Shown here in pieces: positions 1 to 6,714 of a stretch of DNA of 22,980 nt. Position numbers and translations under genes: made by a program. The stretch is from a virus, in the IMG/VR virus record IMGVR_UViG_3300029286_003663, positions 1 through 22,980 of that record, one strand, 5' to 3'. Each line of letters begins with the position of its first letter. The first letter of the stretch is position 1. The notes under the pieces are model-generated. The model was not told where the DNA came from. It worked only from the letters and a program-made list of their open reading frames with translations, and made no database searches.

Positions 1-1713
1 ATGGATTATAAATTTGAATTTGCAAAACTTTTAGAAGTTGCAATAGCAAAACCAGAATTTAATTCATTTAGAATTATTTCGCTAGTTGAAAGACCACCAG
101 AAAGAACAATGGGAGATTTATCTTTTCCAACCTTTTCATTATCTAAGCTATTCAAAAAAGCACCTATACAAATTTCAAACGAAATTATAGATAATTTAAA
201 TAAAATAGATTCATCAATTTTTGTATTTAATGCTGTTGCGGGATATGTTAATGCTACAATTAAACAAGAAATTTTATTTTATGAAACATTACATGAAGTA
301 ATAACTAAAGGAAAAGATTATGGACGTCTTGAACTTGATTCTAAACAATATGTTATTGATACATTTAATGCTAATCCATTAAAAGTACTGCATATTGGGC
401 ATTTAAGAAATATAGTTACTGGCGACTCCATTTATAGATTGCTTAAGTTCGTGGGAGCAGATCCAAGACCAGTTTCTTACGGTGGAGATATTGGAACTCA
501 TATAGCTAAGTGGTTATGGTATTATAATAAGTTGTCTATTAAAGAAAAAGAATTACCAAAAAAAGATGTATCTAAATGGTTTGGAAATATATATATAAAG
601 GCGGGCCTTGAACTCGAAAAGAATGAAGAAGTTTATAAAAAAGAGATTGATACTTTACAAGTTGAGATAATGAATAATATTTCTTTACAAAAAGAAATAA
701 AATTATTAGTCAATGAAAGCCAAGAAGCATATATGGCAATTGGTTGTGAGCTTGGGGTTTATTTAGATAATAGTTTTTTTGAATCGGATACTGAAAAAAA
801 ATTTCTGGAAATAAAAGATGAATTATTTGATAGTCATAAAGATCTCTTTATTGAAAGTCAAGGTGCAATTGTTGCAGACTTAAAAGATGAAGTGCTTGGG
901 AAATTTATATTAGTTAAACAAAATGGGGCTCCATTATATGGTGCAAAAGATATAGGGTTAGTTTTAGTTAAAAAGAAATCATATCCTGCTTGTGATAATT
1001 TTTTATACATTATTGCTTCTGAACAGGATTTTTATTTAAAACAATTATTTGCTCTTTTTAAGTTTATTTATCCTGGTACTAATCATTACCATATCAGTCA
1101 TGGTTTAATTAATAGTGTGGATGGAAAAATGAAATCAAGAGAAGGGAGCATTATTTTATATGAGGATTTTAGGGATGAACTATTTTCTCGTGTAAGGATG
1201 GTATTAGTTGAAAATGGGCTTGAAGTTGATGAGGAAATAGTTAAAGATATTTCTTTTGGAGTAATAAAGTTTGAAATGCTAAAAACAGGAGTTAATAAAA
1301 ATATTATTTTCGATTTGGATTCTGCTCTTGATTTGCAAGGGGATTCTTCTCCTTATCTTCAATATAGTGGAGTTAGAGCAAAAAGTATTTTAAGAAAAAC
1401 AAATTCAACTACAATTAAGATTGCAAAGAATATTGATACTTTAGAATTAACTTCTGAAGAAAAAGAGCTTTTATCTGAAATATCTATTTTTAAAGATAAA
1501 GTCCAAGAAGCATACAAGGATTTCAGACCAAACATTATTGCTACTTATTGCCTAAATCTTGCAAGAGTATTTAATAAGTTTTATGCAAATTGTCAGGTTC
1601 TTGATCCAAATCCAATAATTAAAAATAACCGTTTATTATTAACCAAGTGCTTTTTAATTACCTTAACAAATGCGCTTGCTCTTCTTGGGATTAATGTACC
1701 TGATAAAATGTAA
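1..1713 (+). CDS. argS: Arginyl-tRNA synthetase (class I)
   Basis: Charges tRNA-Arg with arginine in the cytoplasm. Seen: 570 residues, usual for ArgS. Residues 1-110 fit the N-terminal tRNA-recognition domain. The class I HIGH signature is exact at 131-134, in the context HIGHLRNIVTGD, followed by GGDIGTHIAKW. The KMSKS-like loop is present as KMKS at 376-379, followed by REG. A DALR-type anticodon-binding helical domain starts near SSPYLQYSGVRAKS around residue 450. The ATG is the first base of the window, so its promoter and ribosome binding site lie outside. It ends about 50 nt before an insertion sequence on the opposite strand. It is most simply a host housekeeping gene marking the chromosomal side of the junction with the viral module, though viral carriage cannot be excluded from this window alone. 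Confidence 0.96.
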   Translation: MDYKFEFAKLLEVAIAKPEFNSFRIISLVERPPERTMGDLSFPTFSLSKLFKKAPIQISNEIIDNLNKIDSSIFVFNAVAGYVNATIKQEILFYETLHEVITKGKDYGRLELDSKQYVIDTFNANPLKVLHIGHLRNIVTGDSIYRLLKFVGADPRPVSYGGDIGTHIAKWLWYYNKLSIKEKELPKKDVSKWFGNIYIKAGLELEKNEEVYKKEIDTLQVEIMNNISLQKEIKLLVNESQEAYMAIGCELGVYLDNSFFESDTEKKFLEIKDELFDSHKDLFIESQGAIVADLKDEVLGKFILVKQNGAPLYGAKDIGLVLVKKKSYPACDNFLYIIASEQDFYLKQLFALFKFIYPGTNHYHISHGLINSVDGKMKSREGSIILYEDFRDELFSRVRMVLVENGLEVDEEIVKDISFGVIKFEMLKTGVNKNIIFDLDSALDLQGDSSPYLQYSGVRAKSILRKTNSTTIKIAKNIDTLELTSEEKELLSEISIFKDKVQEAYKDFRPNIIATYCLNLARVFNKFYANCQVLDPNPIIKNNRLLLTKCFLITLTNALALLGINVPDKM

Positions 1714-1764
1714 GTTTGTTTTATTATTTTTTTATAGTTAATGTTTAATGTAATCTTGTTTAGC

Positions 1765-1771
1765 TATACTA
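1765..1771. repeat. Putative left terminal inverted repeat of the IS630 element
   Basis: TATACTA, the inverse of TAGTATA at 2843-2849. It overlaps the stop codon of the transposase DDE frame. The outer TA would be the target duplication. The perfect match is only 7 bp, so the assignment depends on the transposase context. Confidence 0.45.
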
Positions 1772-2491
1772 AATCGGTTCTAAAATTTGGAACTTCATAG
1801 TTAATATCCTCTTTAATTCCTCGTTGAATTTATCTATATTTTCATAGAATTTATTAACCTCTTTTTCAAAGAGGTTAAACTTTTCATAATATCTGTTATG
1901 CACTAAATATTTTTTGGAGAATTTCCACAATCTTTCAATAATATTTAGATTCGGTGAATATGGCGGCAGATATAATAATAAGATATTATTTTCCTCTGCA
2001 TATTTTTTCACAATTTTTGCATGATTATATGGTGCATTATCTAACACCACAACTATTTTTTGCGATATAATATATCTTTTTCTGATTTTAGATAGAATAT
2101 CTATAATTCTGATTGCATTACATTTTTTTTCAGTAATATTATTAACCAATCTAAAGTCTTCAACACAAAATGCTCCAATTATACTAATCCTCTTTCTTCC
2201 AGGATTATTTTTAATTTTAATACTGTATTTTTCCCCAATTGGTTGATACATTTTCGCATTTACAACATTATGTTGTAAATGCATTGGATCCATGAAAAGT
2301 AGCTTGTAACGTGGATCTTCGTGATATTTAACTAATTTTTTAATAAACGCTTGCTGTATTTCTACATCTGGAGTTTTGGCAGGCCTAATACTGCTTTTTT
2401 TGTACGATAATTTCATTTTTTTTAAGCAATCGTAGGATATGGTGTATATTATATTTAATCCCAAATGTTTTTTCCATAAAGTTTTTAACAT
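1769..2491 (-). CDS. IS630-family transposase, DDE catalytic part (frame 2)
   Basis: RNase H-fold catalytic half of the transposase. Seen: the triad D68 (in FMDPMH), D151 (in VVLDNAPYN) and E186 (in NLNIIERLWK). The second Asp and the Glu are 34 residues apart, the classic DD34E spacing of IS630. The genuine protein probably begins by frameshift from the upstream frame around residue 24-26 (LKKMKLSYKK). The first 20 or so codons of this frame are likely untranslated. The catalytic residues are intact, so the only visible lesion is the frame break at the A8 run (2416-2423). Removing one base there gives a continuous protein of about 350 residues, normal for the family. It may be expressed by slippage, or the copy may be inactive. 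Confidence 0.88.
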   Translation of the reverse strand: MLKTLWKKHLGLNIIYTISYDCLKKMKLSYKKSSIRPAKTPDVEIQQAFIKKLVKYHEDPRYKLLFMDPMHLQHNVVNAKMYQPIGEKYSIKIKNNPGRKRISIIGAFCVEDFRLVNNITEKKCNAIRIIDILSKIRKRYIISQKIVVVLDNAPYNHAKIVKKYAEENNILLLYLPPYSPNLNIIERLWKFSKKYLVHNRYYEKFNLFEKEVNKFYENIDKFNEELKRILTMKFQILEPI

Positions 2492-2822
2492 CCTTAGCGA
2501 AAGTAAATGTCCCTTTTTTACTTTCTTCTCTAACTATTTCAATTTGTTCCTTATTTAGTTTAGATTTAGATCCTTTATATTTTAGATTTAGAAGTTCCTT
2601 TATTCCACCTTTAATAAATAATTTAATCCACAAAGTTATTGTATAATTAGTAACGTTAAGAAACTTAGCAATTTCCGTATATGTCCAGCCTTTATTAATA
2701 AGCTTAAACGCATGTATTCTTTTAATCAACTTAGCAGAATCTACTTTTTTTTCGTATCCGTTTAAATCTCTAAGTTCAGACTTAGAGATTGATACTCTTG
2801 CAAATTTTATATCTTTGATCAT
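2385..2822 (-). CDS. IS630-family transposase, N-terminal DNA-binding part (frame 1)
   Basis: Supplies the helix-turn-helix DNA-binding region that recognises the IS ends. Seen: an HTH at about residues 45-75 (GWTYTEIAKFLNVTNYTI), then a linker and a second winged-helix-like segment (KDVKNFMEKTFGIKYNIHHI). Together these are the usual paired HTH of IS630 transposases. The frame matches the family up to LRLLKK, then runs out as NEIIVQKKQY before the stop. The DDE half continues in the +1 frame (equivalent to -2), and the two frames overlap by about 107 nt. The break coincides with eight adenines on the coding strand. A conventional -1 slip would hit an immediate stop, so classical -1 frameshifting cannot join the halves. 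Confidence 0.85.
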   Translation of the reverse strand: MIKDIKFARVSISKSELRDLNGYEKKVDSAKLIKRIHAFKLINKGWTYTEIAKFLNVTNYTITLWIKLFIKGGIKELLNLKYKGSKSKLNKEQIEIVREESKKGTFTFAKDVKNFMEKTFGIKYNIHHILRLLKKNEIIVQKKQY

Positions 2823-2842
2823 ATCTATATATACGATTGAAC

Positions 2843-2849
2843 TAGTATA
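2843..2849. repeat. Putative right terminal inverted repeat of the IS630 element
   Basis: TAGTATA, the inverse of TATACTA at 1765-1771, about 20 bp upstream of the transposase start codon. The inner flank reads CGATT, matching AATCG at the other end with a 4-nt offset. Confidence 0.45.
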
Positions 2850-2898
2850 TAAAAGTTACTAAAACCCATTACACAATAGTATATATTTTTAAATCTAA

Positions 2899-2910
2899 TT
2901 ATATAATATA
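2899..2910 (+). promoter_or_regulatory. Candidate archaeal TATA box for the pilin-like gene
   Basis: TTATATAATATA lies 15-26 nt before the ATG at 2925. There is no Shine-Dalgarno motif between it and the start codon. That arrangement fits a leaderless archaeal transcript starting at or next to the ATG. The whole interval is very AT-rich, so the match is not highly specific. An alternative AT-rich element sits at 2881-2893. Confidence 0.35.
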
Positions 2911-2924
2911 TTACTAGATAAATT

Positions 2925-4310
2925 ATGATTATTAAATTTAAAAGTGTTTCTGCATTAATAGCCACTATTCTTTTAATTGTTGTTGCTGTTGCATTAATTG
3001 CAATTATCTTAACCTGGGGTAAATCTTTTACAAATACAAACCTAACAAACACAAACGATTTACTAAATGCTCCAGCAAGTGATTCCCAATATTACTTAAC
3101 AATTGAAGATGGGCTAAACGGAAGATACTTAGTAAAATACAACCCCCCCATTTCTTTTTATAAAAGAAGTATAACTATAACAAGATATAGGCAACTTAGT
3201 AATAATAATATAATTGATTTAGCAACTCCAATTGACATTAACTCAGGAGATACAAAAGCACTTGATTTAGGAATAATCCATTCTCCTTTTGATCTAGTTT
3301 TATATTTAGATGATAACACCATAATAACAAAACAAAATATAAAAAACACAAACAGAAGCCCAAGAACAATTGATTGCCCCACAGGTTTTATTCCTGTACC
3401 TGGAAACTATCTATATAATACAGTTGAAGGAGATGGTGGCTTTTGTGTTGCTAAGTATGAAATGAAGATTGATGAAACAGGAGATGGAGTAGGGGACGTA
3501 AACGCCTCTTGTCAAAATACAACTTATGCAACCTGGAATAATGGTGCTGCAACTTGTGGTTATAATGCAGGAACTAGAACATTAGTTTCAAGTGCAAGCG
3601 GTTATCCACTTGCAACTATATCTCAAACTACATCAATAACTGCTTGTACAAGTATAGGTGGGCACTTAATAACCAACAATGAATGGATGACATTAGCTCG
3701 AAACATAGAACAAGTCCCAAGCAATTGGTCAAGCGGAGCAATAGGAACAGGTTACATTTATTCAGGACACAATGATGGAGGTCCAAATACAGCTTTAGCA
3801 GCAGACACAAACGATAATAATGGTTATTATTTAACTGTTCAAACAACTGGAAATCAAAGAAGAACATTAAGCTTAACAAACGGAGAAGTAATTTGGGATT
3901 TAGCAGGTAATGTTTGGGAATGGAATAATAATACTATTCAAAGAAAGGATCAACCTGATGGATTTAATAATGTAGATGATTCTGCAAATGCAGCTGGGTT
4001 TAATTGGTTTGATTATTCTAAAGCTAGTGGTGGAACTTATTATTTAAAAAGTAATAGTTTAGGAAATACAACTTTAGGATATAATGATTTGTTTTTATTA
4101 AGTTCAGGTAGTTATACTGCATCAATAAATGGAATAGGTAGAATATACACCTATAGTAATAGTGCGGATACAGATACAACAGAATATGGGTTCTTGCGCG
4201 GTGGCCGTTGGACCGACGGTACGTCTGCGGGGCTTTCGGCTTTGTACTTGTACCGCGTTCCAGGTTTCACGCACTACTACATCGGGTTTCGTTGCGTCGT
4301 AGTCCCTTGA
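2925..4310 (+). CDS. Pilin-anchored C-type-lectin/FGE-fold protein, likely DGR target (variable protein)
   Basis: Predicted surface-displayed ligand-binding protein. Seen: 461 residues. Residues 1-32 are an archaeal type IV pilin/class III signal-like N-terminus (basic KFK, then VSALIATILLIVV and a long hydrophobic helix). A linker is followed from C151 by a formylglycine-generating-enzyme/sulfatase-modifying-factor-type C-type lectin fold: CPTGFIPVPG, FCVAKYEMK, HLITNNEWM and GNVWEW (328-333). It ends in the DGR-target-type tail RGGRW (425-429)...AGLSAL...PGF...IGFRCV. Residues 423-461 are encoded by GC-rich DNA unlike the rest of the gene. Family knowledge: DGR targets in bacteria, DPANN archaea and archaeal viruses share this C-terminal fold. 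Inference: a membrane- or pilus-anchored adhesin diversified by retrohoming. It could belong to the host or to the virus, since it is co-oriented with the structural genes just downstream. Confidence 0.85.
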   Translation: MIIKFKSVSALIATILLIVVAVALIAIILTWGKSFTNTNLTNTNDLLNAPASDSQYYLTIEDGLNGRYLVKYNPPISFYKRSITITRYRQLSNNNIIDLATPIDINSGDTKALDLGIIHSPFDLVLYLDDNTIITKQNIKNTNRSPRTIDCPTGFIPVPGNYLYNTVEGDGGFCVAKYEMKIDETGDGVGDVNASCQNTTYATWNNGAATCGYNAGTRTLVSSASGYPLATISQTTSITACTSIGGHLITNNEWMTLARNIEQVPSNWSSGAIGTGYIYSGHNDGGPNTALAADTNDNNGYYLTVQTTGNQRRTLSLTNGEVIWDLAGNVWEWNNNTIQRKDQPDGFNNVDDSANAAGFNWFDYSKASGGTYYLKSNSLGNTTLGYNDLFLLSSGSYTASINGIGRIYTYSNSADTDTTEYGFLRGGRWTDGTSAGLSALYLYRVPGFTHYYIGFRCVVVP

Positions 4311-4352
4311 ACGATGGGTACTTCTGGAACTCTGACCTCTGACCTCTGGCGT
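4191..4352 (+). repeat. Putative DGR variable region (VR) with 3' GC-rich extension
   Basis: The last 39 codons of the lectin-fold gene plus about 42 nt after the stop are about 57% G+C (69 of 120 bases at 4191-4310, hand count). The preceding 110 bases are about 31%. Codons at the positions expected to vary are mostly NNC (ACC GAC, TAC, TAC CGC, TTC, CAC TAC TAC), as if derived from AAC template codons by adenine mutagenesis. Framework codons (GGT, TGG, GCG GGG, ATC GGG TTT CGT TGC) sit between them. GC-rich sequence continues past the stop and includes a tandem CTCTGAC-like repeat (4330-4348). It may contain the mutagenic-homing initiation site. The template repeat and reverse transcriptase are not in the window. 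Confidence 0.72.
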
Positions 4353-4406
4353 GAAAAGTAAAAGATATGCAAAGATTGAAAAATTAGTATTTAAAAGGTA
4401 ATTATT

Positions 4407-4934
4407 ATGACAAAAATATTTGAGTTTAACAAAGGACAATCAGGAACATTAATTTCTGAGCCAAGTAAATCTGTTGGTGCAATAACCGGTTCAGCTTCTT
4501 TTAAAGGATTAAGCAAGGGATATGGAATTGTATTGTCCAGTGGTAATTCAGTACAATGGACTATATCAAGCTCAACTATAACTAATCTTGTTTCTTTGGC
4601 TAGTGGAAATGGAACTTTAAGAATATCTTGTGGGGCAAACAATACAGACATAACTATTACTGGAGATGAATATAATAATAGTACAGTTAGTTTTTCAGGG
4701 ATTACTACAATTACAATAACTGCAACGTCTGGAACTGTGTATTTGTATAGCCTACAAGCATTCAATGTAGTTTCCACTTTAGATTTAATTAAAATTCAAG
4801 AACAATTCCTCCAAGCCTCACCAATTGAGAAAGAGATTAGAGGTTTTGAATGGGTTAAAGCAACAGACAGTTCACACGAAGAAGGACTCGTGGCACATTA
4901 TGTATTTAGTAAAGACACTGTGGTGAATGAATAA
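4407..4934 (+). CDS. LamG-type virion/adhesin protein, N-terminal fragment (split gene)
   Basis: N-terminal part of a beta-rich structural or adhesin protein. Residues 1-115 are Ser/Thr/Gly-rich with beta-strand patterning and no recognised family. Residues 150-175 (EEGLVAHYVFSKDTVV) match the first strand of a LamG/concanavalin-like domain, which normally continues with DLSGNGNHGTI. That continuation is found not here but at the start of the coding region at 5487, after an intervening HNH gene. The present reading frame ends two codons past the likely break (NE, stop). Joining base 4925 to base 5490 restores one frame of 486 codons. The start has an AGGT ribosome binding site 9-10 nt upstream. 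Role: probable tail fibre or receptor-binding decoration. The exact function is unknown. Confidence 0.72.
   Translation: MTKIFEFNKGQSGTLISEPSKSVGAITGSASFKGLSKGYGIVLSSGNSVQWTISSSTITNLVSLASGNGTLRISCGANNTDITITGDEYNNSTVSFSGITTITITATSGTVYLYSLQAFNVVSTLDLIKIQEQFLQASPIEKEIRGFEWVKATDSSHEEGLVAHYVFSKDTVVNE
4922..4926 (+). promoter_or_regulatory. Ribosome binding site for the inserted HNH gene
   Basis: GGTGA, 7 nt before the ATG at 4934, lies inside the last codons of the LamG N-fragment. The stop and start overlap as TAATG, so translation is probably coupled. Confidence 0.6.
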
Positions 4935-5497
4935 TGGATAAAAAATGTTTAAACTGCGGAATTGAATTAATTAAAAAACCTCATTGGTCTAATAATGCAT
5001 TCAATAATCAAAAGTATTGTTCAAGATTATGTAAGTCAGAATCAGAAAGAAATAGAATACATATAAAGTGTAGATTTTGTGGAAAAGATTTATATATTAA
5101 ACCCTCTGATGAAAAATTAGGTAGAGGTAATTATTGTTCCAGAGAATGCTTTTATAAAGAATATAGTCAGATTTGTAGAGGAGAAAACCATCATAATTGG
5201 AAAGGTGGTATGTATAGAGATGATAAAGGGTATTTGAGAATTAAGAAAGAAAATCATCCAAGAGCTTGTAGAGATGGTTATGTGATGGAACATATTTTAG
5301 TTGTTGAAGAAGTTTTAGAAAGATTTTTAAGAGATGATGAAACAATACATCATATAGATGGTAATAAAAGTAATAATTCTCCAGATAATTTATATTTATT
5401 TGAAACAAGTGGACTTCATACTGCTTTTCATCATTCTATTAGGCGAGGGGAAGAAATAATATTAGAAAGTAATTTAGGTGATTATAATGACAACTAA
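4934..5497 (+). CDS. HNH homing-type endonuclease interrupting the LamG gene
   Basis: Predicted site-specific endonuclease that would spread its own gene by double-strand-break repair. Seen: 187 residues. Two treble-clef/zinc-ribbon-like modules come first (C5, C8, C29, C33 and C46, C49, C68, C72). An HNH_3-type nuclease domain follows: VMEHILVVEEVL at 117-128, then IHHIDGNKSNNSPDNL at 138-153, with the H139/H140 pair and conserved Asn residues, as in phage endonucleases. Its start overlaps the stop of the upstream LamG fragment. Its last codons contain the ribosome binding site and start codon of the downstream LamG fragment. There is no room for a separate intron RNA, so a freestanding endonuclease insertion is favoured over a group I intron. 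Confidence 0.88.
   Translation: MDKKCLNCGIELIKKPHWSNNAFNNQKYCSRLCKSESERNRIHIKCRFCGKDLYIKPSDEKLGRGNYCSRECFYKEYSQICRGENHHNWKGGMYRDDKGYLRIKKENHPRACRDGYVMEHILVVEEVLERFLRDDETIHHIDGNKSNNSPDNLYLFETSGLHTAFHHSIRRGEEIILESNLGDYNDN
5476..5481 (+). promoter_or_regulatory. Ribosome binding site for the LamG C-fragment
   Basis: AGGTGA, 5 nt before ATG 5487. It sits within the 3' end of the HNH gene and favours ATG 5487 over the GTG at 5478. Confidence 0.6.
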
Positions 5498-6431
5498 ACT
5501 TTTAGATATATCGGGAAACCAAAATCACGGAACCATCTCTGGAGCTTTACAAACTAAAGATGGGCTACAATTCAATAATAGTGGGTCAAGTAAAAGCTAT
5601 GTATCATTGAACACAGAAGTAAATTCAGCATTAGAAACTTTACAGTTCGTTATTGATGTTCAAAGCACCGCAGTTTCTGGAACGTTTTATCAGCACTTCA
5701 CATTCAATACTCGTGGTTATAGGCTATCAATATGTAACTGTGGGATATTAAGAATGTCTACTTCACAAGGCGGTGGTATGACTATAACTGCACTTCAAGC
5801 AATAACAGTTGGAAAGCACACAATACAAATCGCAATAGATAACGCAAACTCGAAAGTCTATTCTACTCTTGATGGGGTAACTACTGAATATGCAATAACA
5901 CCATATGTAATTGGTTCAGCAGAAACAAGATATCTTGGAGATTATGGTGGTGGCAGTGCAAGTATAGCTGGAACTATAATTAACCATAGAAGATATAATA
6001 GATTATTGTCTTCACAAGAAGCAGTAAATTATCATAACAGTTTTATTAAGCCAGTATACATCAATTCTTTCGAGAATGATGCCACAGGTGCCACAAGTCC
6101 TAAAGGTTGGGGTAAGGGGACAGGGGTATATAAGATTGGGGAACTTTCAACAGCAATAACTTCTCCTAATTTACCCATCGGAACAAAAGTTTTAGAATGC
6201 ACCTCAAATGGAACAATTATTTTAAATGTTAATTTAGATGCGTATGTAAATAATGGGTATATTTCAATTGATAGATACACTGGTAGTAGTTGGACGCGAT
6301 ATTCTTCTAATGTTTCAAGTTTAAGTATTTCTGAAAGTTGGTTTGATTATAGTGATAAAAAAATAATCTTAACAGCAACTGCAACAGATAGATTTGCAAA
6401 TCTCAAGATTTATGATGGGATAAAGCAGTGA
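5487..6431 (+). CDS. LamG-type virion/adhesin protein, C-terminal fragment (split gene)
   Basis: Contains most of a LamG/concanavalin-like jelly-roll domain. It opens with TTKLLDISGNQNHGTISGA, the usual continuation of a first strand that here is encoded at the end of the 4407 gene. It then has typical beta strands (GLQFNNSGSSKSYVSL) and ends in NHRRYNRLLSSQEAVNYHN, characteristic of the end of LamG repeats. Residues from about 195 onward form a second beta-rich domain of unknown family. A GTG at 5478 is in frame, but ATG 5487 has AGGTGA 5 nt upstream and is preferred. It has no strand 1 of its own, so it probably associates non-covalently with the N-fragment or works as a shortened domain. 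Likely a virion adhesin. Confidence 0.75.
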   Translation: MTTKLLDISGNQNHGTISGALQTKDGLQFNNSGSSKSYVSLNTEVNSALETLQFVIDVQSTAVSGTFYQHFTFNTRGYRLSICNCGILRMSTSQGGGMTITALQAITVGKHTIQIAIDNANSKVYSTLDGVTTEYAITPYVIGSAETRYLGDYGGGSASIAGTIINHRRYNRLLSSQEAVNYHNSFIKPVYINSFENDATGATSPKGWGKGTGVYKIGELSTAITSPNLPIGTKVLECTSNGTIILNVNLDAYVNNGYISIDRYTGSSWTRYSSNVSSLSISESWFDYSDKKIILTATATDRFANLKIYDGIKQ

Positions 6432-6437
6432 TTAATT

Positions 6438-6704
6438 ATGATTAAAGAAAACGAAAAAATTACAAAGTTGGAGATTTGTATGGTAGAGGTTCAAACAGAC
6501 ATAAAATACATAAAGGAATCACAAAAGCTAATGACTAATAAAATGGATGAGTTTATTGATTCTATTCATCGCCAGCGTGAGTCCGATAGAGAAGAATACG
6601 ATAAGAAATACGCAAGCAAAAAGGTTGAAACAGCTTTTTATTGGGTTATAGGCATAATATCTGCAATCGTAATAACTGCAATAATGAGCAAGGTAATTAT
6701 ATAA
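6438..6704 (+). CDS. Small coiled-coil plus membrane-anchor protein, XhlA/holin-like
   Basis: 88 residues. Residues 1-60 are charged and helical (KITKLEICMVEVQTDIKYIK, then DSIHRQRESDREEYDKKY), suggesting a coiled coil. Residues 66-87 form a single transmembrane helix (TAFYWVIGIISAIVITAIM). This layout matches XhlA/haemolysin-like accessory holins and small phage membrane proteins. The ATG is preceded by GTGAT at a plausible distance, and the gene starts 6 nt after the LamG stop. A role in lysis is inferred from layout only. A virion or membrane-tethering role is possible, and no endolysin is seen beside it. Confidence 0.6.
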   Translation: MIKENEKITKLEICMVEVQTDIKYIKESQKLMTNKMDEFIDSIHRQRESDREEYDKKYASKKVETAFYWVIGIISAIVITAIMSKVII

Positions 6705-6714
6705 GTGATAAAAT

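Larger units (their letters stand above)
1765..2849 (-). mobile_element. IS630/Tc1-mariner-type insertion sequence
   Basis: About 1.08 kb, the usual size for IS630 elements. It contains a two-frame DD34E transposase on the minus strand. The proposed ends are the inverted 7-mers TATACTA (1765-1771) and TAGTATA (2843-2849). The outermost TA on each side would be the duplicated TA target typical of this superfamily. AATCG follows at both inner ends, directly on the left and 4 nt further in on the right. The transposase stop codon overlaps the left end, as is common in IS630. The repeats are short and the boundary could be off by some bases. It lies between argS and the pilin-like gene. Confidence 0.75.

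Noticed and set aside
1714-1764. tRNA gene or attachment site after argS
   Set aside because: The 51 bases up to the IS are AT-rich with no tRNA-like arms, and no matching direct repeat was found in the window.
4300-4352. Hairpin downstream of the variable region like that needed by the BPP-1 DGR
   Set aside because: Only a weak bulged 6-bp pairing (GTA..CCC with GGG.TAC) could be drawn, not enough to call.
4122-4439. Minus-strand open frame across the GC-rich variable region
   Set aside because: It shadows the lectin-fold tail and the intergenic gap. The GC-rich block explains the absence of stops.
4926-5491. Group I intron carrying the HNH gene
   Set aside because: The HNH reading frame fills nearly the whole insertion and overlaps both flanking genes, leaving no room for an intron core. 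No splice-site-like structure was seen.
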